64,000 nt of DNA from Flavobacterium psychroterrae (lineage in GTDB: Bacteria > Bacteroidota > Bacteroidia > Flavobacteriales > Flavobacteriaceae): contig NZ_JAGYVZ010000001.1 of assembly GCF_018380615.1 (NCBI RefSeq), positions 217,723 through 281,722 on the forward strand, in the 5' to 3' direction. How positions within the stretch are numbered: the stretch's first letter is position 1; the number at the start of each line of letters is the position of its first letter. The position numbers were made by a program, and so were the translations under genes. The notes beneath the pieces were generated by a model. The model saw only the letters and a list, made by a program, of their open reading frames with translations, had not been told where the DNA came from and did not search any database. Of this stretch, positions 1 through 9,593 are shown in pieces.

Positions 1-1328
1 AATTCTTTTGTTCCATTATTGTCAACGATTCCGATTTTCTTCTTTTGTCCGTTTCTTGGATTGTACCAGATTACCTGGACTTTTTCTCCTTCAATTTTCC
101 CCATATTTACTTCGATTTTTCTTCCGTTGTAAGTATAAATCAAAGCGTAATTTTTTCCTCTTGTTGCTGCCAAATAATCATATCTCGATCCTTGGTTTGC
201 GATTAAAGTTTCATCCGGAATTCCTTCTAAAAACGGAAATTCTAACATTAATTTCTTGATGAAAACCATTTGTTTTGCTCCTGGAGAATTTAGCGCCGAT
301 GTCCATAATTCTTTATTTCCGTAGGCTGGTTTATCGCCTTTTCTAAACATTTGCATTACGGCGTTGTGCCCGTATGTGTAACCTGCAGCGCCTGAAAACA
401 CTGACCAATATCCGTAACGGCGAACGTCATTTGCGGTCCATTTTGGTTGTAAAGTGTCGTGCAAACCATGCGGAATGGCTTCATACGATGGTTCTCCGTC
501 AAGCGTTGGTTTTGTTGGTTTTAATTCGAAATCTCTAAGGGCAAATTTGTAATTGTCTTCTTTAAAATTCGTTTTCACTGAATCCTGATCGTACCTTCTG
601 TGGCCTGACTGGAACATATTGAAATCTAACCAGCTTGCATTATGATAATTTTCGGAAGAATCGGTTCTGCCGAAAGGGTGAAATGTTACTAACTGATTTG
701 GGTTATTGGTTTTTAATGTGCTTCCAATCGCATTCCAAATATCCATAAACTCGTTTCCGTGTGTATCGCCTCCGTTTAACCAAATTACGTTGCTTTTGTT
801 TTTGTATCTGTCGGCTAAAAACTTAGCATATTCTGTAGCTTGCTCTTTGCTGACTTTATTTCCTTTTGAAACGTTTGTTCCCCAAACCGGAACCATTGCT
901 AAATAGATTCCGTTTTTGCGAGCGACTTCTAAGGTATAATCGACATGATCCCAATAATCGTATTCTTGCGGATTTTTGAAATTATTTCCTGCTGTAATAA
1001 AAGGTTTAGAAACGTCTTCATTAATCAAAGCGGCTTTTCCATAAACATTAACGGCGTTTATATTGTGTAAAACCATTACCTGCACAACATTGAATCCTTT
1101 TTCTTTTCTGTCTTTAAAATATTTATCAACTCCTGCACGGTCTAATTTTCCAAATGTAAGCCAGCCGGTATCTCCTAACCAGAAGAATGGTTTTTCGTCT
1201 TCGGTTACAAAATAATGCTGATTTTTAGAAACTTTGATTTCCGGCAGATTTTTAGATTGAGAATATATAAATTGTGTTGCTAACAGCAAAAGGCTTATAG
1301 AAAGTAGATATTTTGGCTTAGTATTCAT
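1..1328 (-). CDS. GH140 apiosidase-like glycoside hydrolase (3' end outside window)
   Basis: About 442 residues are visible; the stop codon lies beyond base 1, and the family is usually about 460 residues, so little is missing. A signal peptide (1-23, ending FIYSQ) is followed by a DUF4038-type TIM barrel with the entry motif FFWLGDTGWLTF (48-59). D188 in LNGGD and E279 in LDGEP sit where the acid/base and nucleophile of the family lie. A collagen-binding-like beta domain follows near the C-terminus. Characterised GH140 enzymes cut the apiose-galacturonic acid bond that joins RG-II side chains to the backbone; that specificity is inferred here. It is the last visible gene of the susC unit, 244 bp after the DUF6298 gene, and is probably periplasmic. 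Confidence 0.85.
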   Translation of the reverse strand, partial: MNTKPKYLLSISLLLLATQFIYSQSKNLPEIKVSKNQHYFVTEDEKPFFWLGDTGWLTFGKLDRAGVDKYFKDRKEKGFNVVQVMVLHNINAVNVYGKAALINEDVSKPFITAGNNFKNPQEYDYWDHVDYTLEVARKNGIYLAMVPVWGTNVSKGNKVSKEQATEYAKFLADRYKNKSNVIWLNGGDTHGNEFMDIWNAIGSTLKTNNPNQLVTFHPFGRTDSSENYHNASWLDFNMFQSGHRRYDQDSVKTNFKEDNYKFALRDFELKPTKPTLDGEPSYEAIPHGLHDTLQPKWTANDVRRYGYWSVFSGAAGYTYGHNAVMQMFRKGDKPAYGNKELWTSALNSPGAKQMVFIKKLMLEFPFLEGIPDETLIANQGSRYDYLAATRGKNYALIYTYNGRKIEVNMGKIEGEKVQVIWYNPRNGQKKKIGIVDNNGTKE

Positions 1329-1572
1329 TTTATTATTTTTTATGTGTTTTGGGCCACGGGTTAAACTGGTTTTCGCTGGTTTTTATGTTTTTTACTTAGA
1401 TTTTTGCCATGCACTTTTTGCCACAGGTTTCACTGATTTAATGGATTTTCTAAGCTTTGTCTTTAAATTTTTCTCGCAGATTTTGCAGATTGAGCAGATT
1501 TTTAATCTTTAATTAATAATTTTAATTGATCAAAAAATCTGTGTTAATCCTTTTAATCCGTACAATCTGTGG
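1329..1572. repeat. Intergenic dispersed repeat of the 'cgcagatttn..aatctgtg' family
   Basis: The gap between the DUF6298 and GH140 genes carries CGCAGATTTTGCAGATTGAG around 1475-1495. A partly complementary block with AATCCGTACAATCTGTGGC lies around 1554-1573 and reaches the stop codon of the upstream gene. The same inverted blocks recur near 7700-7765, 19.7-20.4 kb, 35.1-35.3 kb and 45.08 kb. No gene was seen. Confidence 0.7.
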
Positions 1573-4500
1573 CTAATTTTTCTTCACTACAAATAGCACT
1601 TTTTCTTTAATTTCTGATTGTGGAATTACTACTGCTTTTCCTCCGCTTATATTTGTTTTTTTATCTAAAGTTCCTGTTGCGGCGTTTATTGTGTATACTT
1701 CGAAAGTTCCTTTTGCATTTGATAAATCAACAGAAATATCCTGATCAGTTTTCAAATAAAAAAGGTAACTTTTTCCTTTATTTTCTAATTTCCAGAGATT
1801 ATCTGAAAACGTATTTCCGTCAACTAATTTCATTTCGCTTAAAGCAGAATAAAACTCAGGAAGTTCAATTTTTGGAATATTCGGTAATGAAGCTCCCGCC
1901 ATCAAAGCCGCCCAGCCAAATCTTGAAGAACCATCTGTTGAATACAGAATTACTTTTTCAGGATATTTTTCGCGGTATTCACGAACGGCGCGATAGACCT
2001 GATTGTCGGTTTCTTTACCGGTTTTTAGTTTTCTGGCGTGTTGTCTTGGCGCTAAATTTTTGCCTCCTTCGGGCGCGTACACTGATCCGTCTTCTTTGTA
2101 ATACCAATAACGAATATCGATTGCATCAACTGTTTTTGCTCTTTGTACATCATTCAAAATAGCATCCTGAACATCTTTTGTCGCACTTAAACCAATGATT
2201 GCTTTTTTACCTGTTTCGTCTTTCCATTTTTGGACTTCATCCAGCCAAAATTCCATAAAATGAAACGGACCAGTATATTCGGCACTTGTTAATTGAATTA
2301 CGTTGCTGTTGTCCTGAAAATTTTCAAGAGATTTTCTGATGAAACCCTCGTGTAATTTTCTTCGAACCGGATTTGTAATATCGTAAAACTGTTCTGCCAT
2401 AAATATACGTTTGTCTCCTGCATACGGCGGCGGTTCAGGGAAACCGGTGCTATTTATATTATTTACCGAACGCCACGGTGAACTTGACCAATGTGCTCCG
2501 GCCTCTATAATATTATGTTGAAAATATTGCTGATTGACTAATAATTGTCCTTTGGCTTCTGCCAAATCGGCAAAAAGTGCGAGACGATTCCAATACCAAT
2601 CGTTGAATTTTGTTAAATCGTATTTGCTTAATTGATCCCAGGCCAAATCCTGTCCGCTTCGTGCAAATGGCTGTTCGTAAAATGGCGGCCAGACATCGGC
2701 ATCAAAACGGCGAACGCGTTCGTGATCGTCCATTCTTCTTTCGTACCATAAACCGTAATTATGTTCTAAAGCGACCATATTATTGGTACTCAAATAATCT
2801 GAAACTTCGTTGATATTATCTGTAAATCCGGTTCCGGTTCTTCCTGGGACAAATCTTGTAACATCCGGTAATGATTTCGAAATATCGCTGTCTCTCAGGC
2901 TTCCGCGCCACCATGGAACGCTTAATCTGTTTCCAGCAATTACTTTATTGTCATAAATAAGCCAGCCGTTTTTTGTGGCTACTTTATTATTTGAATTTAT
3001 TTTTTGATCTGAATTTATTTTTAAATCATTCGCGTTTTTTAAACCTGAATTGTTCGTGTCAATTGCATTTGCTTTTGAAACTTCGGCAATCCATTCCGGT
3101 AAGCTTTGTTTTGGCGCAACTGAATTTTTAGTTAATTCTTGTGCAACATCAATCGCAGGACTTGATGAAGGTTCTGAACCTAAATCATAAATAAACGGTT
3201 TCATAGGAAGCTGTTGTAAACGACTTTCTAACTGTGCATAAAATAAACTTCTTGGTGAAATATGATTGTTTACGTCTTTCCAATGACCATCGCCAGCCAT
3301 GATTCCGCCCCAAACTCCAAAAGCCCAGTTTTGTGCCGTTGGCGGATTGTAACATTCTATTTTTGATGCCGAAGTTTCCCAAATAACGCTATTTGCAGCC
3401 GTCCATCCTGCACCTCTGCCGTTTTGTTCTCTGTTACTATAACTTAAAGCATGACCGTCTACATACGAAACATCAAATAATATTCCTGTTGCCCAACTGC
3501 CAATCGCTCCGCTATTATTGAAAGGCATAAAAGATTCACATTGAATAAACACATTTGGACCCGTTGTTCCAAATCCGCCAACCGCAAAATCGTGGTAACC
3601 GTATTCAGAATAACAACGTTGAAATAAAGTTTGCTGCCCTTCGGTATAAAAAGTATGTCTTCTAAATCCTCCAATTTCAGAAATGGGTTCGGTTGCGATA
3701 CAATCTTCAACTGTAATTTGGTGTGCCGATTTTAATAACGAAACTGCTCCTCCTGCAAAATGCTTGAAATTAACTTGTTTCACCCAGGCATTTCTTGTGT
3801 TTTCTATGCTAATTCCTAGCCATCTATGTTCTTCGTCTTTTGGTTTTGACTGATCATAAGTTGATTTCATCAGAATATTTTCAATCCCGATTTGTTCGAT
3901 TCGTCCTGACCATGAATAAGTCATTACTTTTGCAGTTCCGTAAACATCATCTAAAGTCATCGTTAATGGAGCGTTTAATGTTACTTCATTGCCATTAATT
4001 TTGGTTACAACTCTGTTCCAGGAAATATCCCAATCGTCTTTTTTCCAGCCAATCCAACCTGTTTCTGCTCCAAAATCATCCATTTTTAATTCCTTAATCC
4101 AGTTAAGAGTTAAAGGTTTTGTGATGATAATTTCATCTGATGGTTTTAATTTTGAGGTATTTTTTAATTGTATTTTTTGAGTTCCAAGTGGTGTATAAGT
4201 TGTACTGAATTCGAAAGTTTCACCGAGTTTTTTATCATTAATTCCTAAAACTCTGACTATGGCTTCTCGTTTTAATCCGGTTCCTAATAAAATTGTTCCG
4301 TTTTCATTATTTCCGCTTCCGCGTAAAACAATACCTGATTTTTTAAGATATAAAGTTCCATTGATTTTAAAAATTCCTTTGTCTAAAAGTACAGCTCCGC
4401 GAAAACCGGATTTATTTGGCTTTAGATTTCCCACATAATCAATAGCTGCCTGAATTCTTTGTGTAGCGTCTTCTTCTTGTTTTGGAACAAAAATTTTATT

Positions 4501-4728
4501 CTCCACATTCGGAATCGCTTTTTCAGAAGCCATATATCCTGCGTATGAAAAATCAGGAATTTTGTTTCCTGAATTATCTGCGGTAAAAGAAAGTTTTCCT
4601 TCTTTGGTTTTTATTATGTCTGGGAAATTTGTTTGTGCTGTGATGTTTTCACCAAAAGACAGAGCAAAACACATTAAAAGTAATGTATTTTTGAAAGAAG
4701 CAATATTTCGTAACTTATTAAAATTCAA
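1573..4728 (-). CDS. DUF6298-type secreted beta-helix + C-terminal barrel protein, unknown activity
   Basis: A 1051-residue exported protein with a signal peptide ending near ITAQ (about residue 32). Residues about 80-500 read like a right-handed parallel beta-helix: short repeats with N/D/G turns, GIENI, VEDCIA and an HTFYTEGQQ segment. From about residue 600 the style changes to a GH-like alpha/beta barrel, rich in Trp/Tyr, with SAEYTGPFHFMEFW as a candidate catalytic strand, and a small beta domain at the end. I recall similar proteins filed as DUF6298; no activity is known to me. It lies between a PL1 lyase and the GH140 gene, so a role in trimming an RG-II side chain is a reasonable inference. 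Two catalytic modules in one chain are possible. Confidence 0.7.
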   Translation of the reverse strand: MNFNKLRNIASFKNTLLLMCFALSFGENITAQTNFPDIIKTKEGKLSFTADNSGNKIPDFSYAGYMASEKAIPNVENKIFVPKQEEDATQRIQAAIDYVGNLKPNKSGFRGAVLLDKGIFKINGTLYLKKSGIVLRGSGNNENGTILLGTGLKREAIVRVLGINDKKLGETFEFSTTYTPLGTQKIQLKNTSKLKPSDEIIITKPLTLNWIKELKMDDFGAETGWIGWKKDDWDISWNRVVTKINGNEVTLNAPLTMTLDDVYGTAKVMTYSWSGRIEQIGIENILMKSTYDQSKPKDEEHRWLGISIENTRNAWVKQVNFKHFAGGAVSLLKSAHQITVEDCIATEPISEIGGFRRHTFYTEGQQTLFQRCYSEYGYHDFAVGGFGTTGPNVFIQCESFMPFNNSGAIGSWATGILFDVSYVDGHALSYSNREQNGRGAGWTAANSVIWETSASKIECYNPPTAQNWAFGVWGGIMAGDGHWKDVNNHISPRSLFYAQLESRLQQLPMKPFIYDLGSEPSSSPAIDVAQELTKNSVAPKQSLPEWIAEVSKANAIDTNNSGLKNANDLKINSDQKINSNNKVATKNGWLIYDNKVIAGNRLSVPWWRGSLRDSDISKSLPDVTRFVPGRTGTGFTDNINEVSDYLSTNNMVALEHNYGLWYERRMDDHERVRRFDADVWPPFYEQPFARSGQDLAWDQLSKYDLTKFNDWYWNRLALFADLAEAKGQLLVNQQYFQHNIIEAGAHWSSSPWRSVNNINSTGFPEPPPYAGDKRIFMAEQFYDITNPVRRKLHEGFIRKSLENFQDNSNVIQLTSAEYTGPFHFMEFWLDEVQKWKDETGKKAIIGLSATKDVQDAILNDVQRAKTVDAIDIRYWYYKEDGSVYAPEGGKNLAPRQHARKLKTGKETDNQVYRAVREYREKYPEKVILYSTDGSSRFGWAALMAGASLPNIPKIELPEFYSALSEMKLVDGNTFSDNLWKLENKGKSYLFYLKTDQDISVDLSNAKGTFEVYTINAATGTLDKKTNISGGKAVVIPQSEIKEKVLFVVKKN

Positions 4729-4763
4729 TTTAATGATGTTTTATAATTTTACATTTCCACAAT

Positions 4764-4853
4764 CTTGTTATTTCGACGAAGGAGAAATCTCCGTTTGCTG
4801 AATCTTCTTCGTGGAGTTTCTTGCGAAGATTCTCCTCCGTCGAAATGACAAAC
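4764..4853. repeat. Dispersed palindromic element, about 90 bp
   Basis: Left arm TTTCGACGAAGGAGAAATCT and right arm AGATTCTCCTCCGTCGAAAT form an imperfect inverted repeat ending in GACAAAC. Related copies lie at 17448, 25236, 37051, 42177 and 49994. This copy sits just upstream of the DUF6298 start codon. Confidence 0.8.
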
Positions 4854-4940
4854 TTTGGAGTATTCTTTATCGTTATTAAACCTGAAAGGTTTGCGTTGAG
4901 AATAGTATGAAGGGTTAGAGTTTATATTTTTTTCTACAAT

Positions 4941-5096
4941 CTATTCTCTTTCCTCTTTCCTCTTTCCTCTTTCCTCTTTATTCTATCCTCTTTATTCTAT
5001 TCTCTTTATTCTATTCTCTTTATTCTATTCTCTTTATTCTATTCTCTTTATTCTATTCTCTTTCCTCTATTCTCTTTCCTCTATTCTCTCTCTCTA
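4941..5096. repeat. Pyrimidine microsatellite, 14-bp unit, abutting a stop codon
   Basis: The unit TCTTTATTCTATTC repeats about six times, flanked by TTTCCTC runs. The array extends to the PL1 stop codon at 5094-5096. With the palindromic element it fills the 365-bp gap between the PL1 and DUF6298 genes; no gene is present. Confidence 0.9.
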
Positions 5097-6794
5097 CTGC
5101 AACAATACTTTCGACAATGTATCTGTATTATTTTCTGGTTTTGTCCAGTCTGTTTTAGATTTAGGATCAATTCCGTTAAAATATTTTTCGATATTAGTGT
5201 AACCGTCACCATTTGCGTCTTTATTAGCATCTGAAGCATCATTTGGATCTAATCCAAATTTCTTTTCCCAGGCATCCGGAATTCCATCATTATCAGAATC
5301 TCTATAGGCTTTTCCTTTATAAACCGGATAACCTCCAACTTGGTCAGGATGTGTTATAATTCCTTTTTTATAAGAATCTGCAGGTAATCTTCTTTTAATA
5401 AATTCCTTCCCAATCGCATTTTCTAAACCGTCTTTTACTTCAATTTTTCCGGTGCGGACTTGTTTGATGATTCTTTCGTCGACAACGTCTCGTTTTGGTA
5501 AATTTGCTCCAACATTATTCAACACAAATTCGTATGCTTCTTCTGCAGGCATGATGGTAATCTTTGGCATTGAAAAAGGTTTTGTTTGTTTAATCAATTC
5601 TAAATATGATTTTGTCTCAGCTTCTGATTGATCTTCTAATTGCACTCCGCCGTTCCAGTTATCTGCTGTTACCTCTGGAGAACCTACGATATAATTACCA
5701 GACACATAAGCTCTTCCGTATGTTTTGGGTTTCATATATCCTGATTCAGGTTTTAGAATTCTGTAACGAATTGGCTGATCTGTTGGGGTAATTGGTCCCG
5801 GTTTAAAATAATTATTGATGATGTTGAACATCGAACGATAATCGCCCCCGTCAAGAGAACGATTCCACCAATTGAAAATCACATTGTTTACAAAATTAAA
5901 ATCACCATACATTCCGACAGAAGCATTTCTTGAAATATTATCTGCCCACAAGTTACGCATAAAAGTCCTGTTTAATCCACCAATTGTACTTCCGAAAGCG
6001 TGATTATAAGTATCTAAACCTTCTGATGAAATGGTGTTTTGAATGGTAATATTGCAAGCCGGCAATTTTTCCAGTTTCGATTTGTCATTTGCCTGAAACT
6101 GATGTCTGTATAAGGATATATTTTCGTCTAATCCCCAACTTACTGAGCAGTGATCTACGATTATATTTCCAATTGGATTTCCGCCCAGGGCATCGTCTCT
6201 GCGGGTAACATCTGTAGCACCTCTGCGAAAACGCATATGTCTGATGATAACATCGTGTGTATCGATTTCCAGCGTTTCTCCTGCAATACAAATTCCGTCA
6301 CCGGGAGCAGTTTGTCCTGCTATAGTCACGTAAGGTGCACGCATGCTGATTCTTTTCTTTAACTGAATGATTCCCGAAACGTTGAATACAATTGTTCTTG
6401 CTCCAACGGCTTCACAAGCTTCTCTGAAAGTTCCTTTTCCACTGTCTTCTAAACTGGTTACAACGAATATTTTTCCGCCTCTTCCACCCTGAGTGAAAGC
6501 TCCACCACCCTCAGCTCCGGGAAAAGCAGGAATATCTGCCCATACAAAATCTTTTGGATAAGAAGCCCACGGCAAATACGGTCGTCCTAATTTGGCTTCA
6601 GCCTGAATAGTGCTGTAATTATTATTCCAGATTTCAGCTAATCTTTTTTCTTCATCGGCCAAAATCGCATCGGCTTTTTCCTGAATCGGTTTGGGAATTT
6701 GCGGATATTGCGCATATGTTGAAGTGAAGAAAGAACAAAATGAAACGATCATCATTGTTCTTTTTAGAATTTTGTTTGAGGAAATATTTTGCAT
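5094..6794 (-). CDS. PL1-family pectate lyase with C-terminal calcium repeat
   Basis: 566 residues with a signal peptide (1-29, ending STYAQ). The PL1 beta-helix starts at FPGAEGGGAF (91-100) and includes PYVTIAGQTAPGDG, IRHMRFRRG (184-192) and GNIIVDHCSVSWGLDE (209-224), typical of the pectate lyase superfamily. Residues about 500-545 hold thrombospondin-3-like calcium loops (DSDNDGIPDAWE, DANGDGYTN). The enzyme should cleave de-esterified homogalacturonan by beta-elimination, probably in the periplasm. It is clearly paralogous to the lyase at 7785, with the same architecture and length within one residue, separated from it by the DUF3826 gene. No type IX secretion C-terminal domain is visible. 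Confidence 0.9.
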   Translation of the reverse strand: MQNISSNKILKRTMMIVSFCSFFTSTYAQYPQIPKPIQEKADAILADEEKRLAEIWNNNYSTIQAEAKLGRPYLPWASYPKDFVWADIPAFPGAEGGGAFTQGGRGGKIFVVTSLEDSGKGTFREACEAVGARTIVFNVSGIIQLKKRISMRAPYVTIAGQTAPGDGICIAGETLEIDTHDVIIRHMRFRRGATDVTRRDDALGGNPIGNIIVDHCSVSWGLDENISLYRHQFQANDKSKLEKLPACNITIQNTISSEGLDTYNHAFGSTIGGLNRTFMRNLWADNISRNASVGMYGDFNFVNNVIFNWWNRSLDGGDYRSMFNIINNYFKPGPITPTDQPIRYRILKPESGYMKPKTYGRAYVSGNYIVGSPEVTADNWNGGVQLEDQSEAETKSYLELIKQTKPFSMPKITIMPAEEAYEFVLNNVGANLPKRDVVDERIIKQVRTGKIEVKDGLENAIGKEFIKRRLPADSYKKGIITHPDQVGGYPVYKGKAYRDSDNDGIPDAWEKKFGLDPNDASDANKDANGDGYTNIEKYFNGIDPKSKTDWTKPENNTDTLSKVLLQ

Positions 6795-6821
6795 GAGAAT
6801 TGGTATGTAAAGTTTTAGGAT

Positions 6822-6987
6822 TTTCAGTTTTAGTCTCAGTTTTCAGTCTCAGTTTTCGGTCTCAGTCTCAGTCTCAGTTTTCAGTTTTCAGTCTCAGTCT
6901 CAGTCTCAGTCTCAGTCTCAGTCTCAGTCTCAGTCTCAGTTTTCAGTCTCAGTAGATACTGAAAACTGAAAACTGCGACTGAAAACT
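6822..6987. repeat. Simple repeat of CAGTCT/CAGTTTT with an inverted end
   Basis: Many copies of the hexamer CAGTCT alternate with CAGTTTT. The array ends in GAAAACTGAAAACTGCGACT, the reverse complement of the array theme, so a long hairpin is possible. It fills most of the gap between the DUF3826 stop and the PL1 start. Confidence 0.9.
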
Positions 6988-6993
6988 CTTTAA

Positions 6994-7665
6994 CTATTTA
7001 TTCCCTTTTTCCTTTTCTCGTTCTTCCACACGTTTGTGCCAATCGGTACTTTCTTTGTTTAAATCGTAACCCTCTTTCGACAAATAATTATTGATTCTTC
7101 CTTTGTATTTTCCAAACCAACCGTGTTTTTCTTTCGAAGATCCGCCGTCCATTGCGTGTTCTCTTGCTTCGACCAAAGCGTTGTAGATATAATCTTTTTG
7201 TGCCGAAGTTAAGTTTGGTAACATGTCGTTGTAACCTGCAACGGTAATTGGTAAAACACCATACGTCATTCCGTCTTTAACTTCTGTGATTTTATCTTCT
7301 GTTAATTGTTTTGCTAACTTTTTAAGATAGGCTTTGTGCAGTTTTTCGATTGACTGATCTGCGTTGGATTTTAGATTATCAATTTTTTCGTTTTGTTTTT
7401 CTTTCGCTAAAGCGGTATCTTCTTTTACTTTTTTGATTTCAGCGTCTCTTGGATCCTGAATAGCAGTTAAATCTCTAAATTGCTGTGCTATAATATCTGT
7501 AACTGCTTTTTCTTTTTCAGGATTTTTCAATTCTAGTTTCGCTACAATTTTAGCTGCGCGCTCATTGGTAACTTTGATATATTCCGGATCTAAATTTTGT
7601 TGTGCAATACTTGTAAAAAATACCAGTAACATCATCAAAACGCTTATATTTTTAATAGATTTCAT
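6994..7665 (-). CDS. DUF3826 family secreted protein
   Basis: 223 residues with a signal peptide (1-21, ending TSIAQ). The body is mostly charged helix: LELKNPEKEKAVTDIIAQQF, then a Lys/Glu-rich coiled-coil-like stretch (about 75-125) and a C-terminal region with EAREHAMDGGSSKEKHGWFGKYKG. This matches my memory of DUF3826, a Bacteroidota-specific family often found in pectin loci; its biochemical role is not known to me. It sits between two PL1 paralogues in the susC unit, 119 bp after one and 199 bp before the next. A periplasmic accessory role with the lyases is inferred from position only. Confidence 0.75.
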   Translation of the reverse strand: MKSIKNISVLMMLLVFFTSIAQQNLDPEYIKVTNERAAKIVAKLELKNPEKEKAVTDIIAQQFRDLTAIQDPRDAEIKKVKEDTALAKEKQNEKIDNLKSNADQSIEKLHKAYLKKLAKQLTEDKITEVKDGMTYGVLPITVAGYNDMLPNLTSAQKDYIYNALVEAREHAMDGGSSKEKHGWFGKYKGRINNYLSKEGYDLNKESTDWHKRVEEREKEKGNK

Positions 7666-7699
7666 TTTAATAAGGAATTATTAATTACGATGATTTTAT

Positions 7700-7765
7700 A
7701 TAATCTGCTAAATCTGTGAGCTAATTTTTTTCTCGCAGATTCAGAAGATTTTGCAGATTTTTTTT
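7700..7765. repeat. Short copy of the 'gcagatt' dispersed inverted repeat
   Basis: TAATCTGCTAAATCTGTGAG and CTCGCAGATTCAGAAGATTT are partly complementary and match the repeat family seen at 1.5, 19.7-20.4 and 35.2 kb. The copy lies in the gap between the second PL1 and the DUF3826 gene. Confidence 0.6.
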
Positions 7766-7784
7766 CTTGAAGATGTTTGAAAAC

Positions 7785-9488
7785 CTACTCTAGCAAAGAT
7801 TTAGTTAGCGTCTCGTTGTTATTTTTTAAATCTTTCCAGTCTATTTTTTGGTTCGGATCTGTACCGTTTAAATATTCTTCGATATTAGAATATCCGTCAT
7901 TATCTGAATCTAATTTTGCATCTGAAGCATCATTTGGATTTAAGCCGTGTTTTTTCTCCCATTTGTCCGGCATACCATCTTTGTCTGTATCTAGATAAGG
8001 TTTTCCTTTGTATTCCGGGTATCCGCCCACTTGAGAAATATCTGTAATGATTCCTTTTTTATAAGAATCCATCGGTAAACGTCTGTGTTCGAATTGGTAG
8101 AATTCTTTTTTCTCTAATCCTTTTGCGTATTCAGGAACTCCTGTTTTTACGGTTCTTACGATTCTTTCGTCTACTTTATCCCTGATTGGTAAAGTTGCTC
8201 CAACATTTTTCAAGACAAATTCATACGCTTCATCAGCTTTCATAAATGGATGAAACCAAGGCATTGGGAAAGGTCTGTCTGATTTCATTTTAGCAAAAAA
8301 ATCTTTGGCTTCGTCATACGCCATTAACTCGCCTTTTTTGTTTTCGATCTGAATTCCGCCATCCCAGTTGTCTTTTGTAACTTTTTCATTGTTGTTTACG
8401 ATATTTCCGTTTACATACGCTCTGCCAAAAACCATATAAGATAATTTGCTTCGTCCAGATTCCGGTTTTAGGATTCTGTAACTAATTGGCTGTGTTAAGT
8501 CTGTAACCGGTCCCGGTTTGTAAAAGTTATTGATGATGTTGTAGTTTGCTGTATAATCACCTCCATCTGTTGATCTGTTGTACCAGTTGAAAACGACATT
8601 GTTTGCAAAATTGAAAATTCCGTTCCATCCAATTGAAGGGTTTCTTCCGGCATTATTTGCCCACATATTTCTAACAAAAGCGCAATTTTCTCCACCTAAA
8701 GTGCTTCCGAAAGCGTGATTGTATGTATCTAAAGCTTCACCAAATAAACTGTTTTGAATGGTAATGTTTACAGTTGGTTTTTTCTCGTCAGGATAACCTG
8801 CTCCGGGGCTGTACATATGTCTGTAAATGGACATGTTTTCGTCTAGTCCCCATGTTGCAGAAACGTGGTCGATCATGATATTTCCAACAGGATTTCCTCC
8901 AATGGCATCATCACGACGGCCTACGAAAGTTTCTCCTCTGCGGAAACGCATATGTCTGATAATTACATCATGTGTATCGATCCAAACAGATTCTCCGGCA
9001 ATACAAATTCCGTCTCCGGGTGCAGTTTGTCCCGCAATTGTAATGTAAGGTGCTCTTATAATTAGCGGACTTTTGATTTTGATAATTCCGGCAACATTGA
9101 ATACAATGATTCTTGCTCCACCTTTTTCGCAGGCTTCACGCAAAGTCCCCGGTCCTCTGTCTTCCAGACTTGTAACGGTGTAAACATTCCCGCCACGACC
9201 TCCATAAGTAAACATTCCTCCTCCTTCTGCTCCAGGAAAAGCAGGAATTTCTGCTTGTGGTAAATCATTTGGTCTTGATGCCCATGGAATATAAGGTTTG
9301 CCTTGTCTGGCTTCTTCTTCGACAATTATAAGTGCTTTTCCCCAGGCTTCGTCAGAAAGTTTTGACGCTTCGTCTTTTATTGCCTTTTCCTGTTCCTGAA
9401 CTTCTTTACTTAGTTTCGGATATTGGGCAAAACATTGGAAACTTCCCAAAAACAATAGGAAAAGAGTTGATAAAGTGAAATTTTTCAT
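7785..9488 (-). CDS. PL1-family pectate lyase, first of the pair after SusD
   Basis: 567 residues with a signal peptide ending FQCFAQ (about 22). The PL1 beta-helix begins at IPAFPGAEGGGMF (about 87) and carries YITIAGQTAPGDG, IRHMRFRRG and GNIMIDHVSATWGLDE, where the paralogue at 5094 has DHCSVSWGLDE. A thrombospondin-3-like calcium segment (DTDKDGMPDKWE, DSDNDGYSN) lies near the C-terminus. It should be a periplasmic endo- or oligo-galacturonan lyase acting on fragments imported by the SusC/SusD pair encoded just upstream (105 bp from susD). The differences from its paralogue, including His-Val-Ser-Ala for His-Cys-Ser-Val, suggest divergence in substrate preference, but this is inference. 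Confidence 0.9.
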   Translation of the reverse strand: MKNFTLSTLFLLFLGSFQCFAQYPKLSKEVQEQEKAIKDEASKLSDEAWGKALIIVEEEARQGKPYIPWASRPNDLPQAEIPAFPGAEGGGMFTYGGRGGNVYTVTSLEDRGPGTLREACEKGGARIIVFNVAGIIKIKSPLIIRAPYITIAGQTAPGDGICIAGESVWIDTHDVIIRHMRFRRGETFVGRRDDAIGGNPVGNIMIDHVSATWGLDENMSIYRHMYSPGAGYPDEKKPTVNITIQNSLFGEALDTYNHAFGSTLGGENCAFVRNMWANNAGRNPSIGWNGIFNFANNVVFNWYNRSTDGGDYTANYNIINNFYKPGPVTDLTQPISYRILKPESGRSKLSYMVFGRAYVNGNIVNNNEKVTKDNWDGGIQIENKKGELMAYDEAKDFFAKMKSDRPFPMPWFHPFMKADEAYEFVLKNVGATLPIRDKVDERIVRTVKTGVPEYAKGLEKKEFYQFEHRRLPMDSYKKGIITDISQVGGYPEYKGKPYLDTDKDGMPDKWEKKHGLNPNDASDAKLDSDNDGYSNIEEYLNGTDPNQKIDWKDLKNNNETLTKSLLE

Positions 9489-9593
9489 ACTAATTTTTAA
9501 TTTTGGTAATTCTTTTTAAACAAATCACCTGTATTTTAGCAATACAGGTGATCGTTTTTATGTGTTTTGAATAATCATTTTAAGGGTAAAAAT

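Noticed and set aside
1620..2162. 180-codon plus-strand frame opposite the DUF6298 gene
   Set aside because: It is antisense to a long coding region with a clear protein pattern; its translation is low-complexity Leu/Phe-rich.
4941..5096. Possible CRISPR-like array of short repeats
   Set aside because: The units are contiguous simple repeats without unique spacers, and no cas genes are nearby; the same holds for 6822-6987 and 50102-50182.
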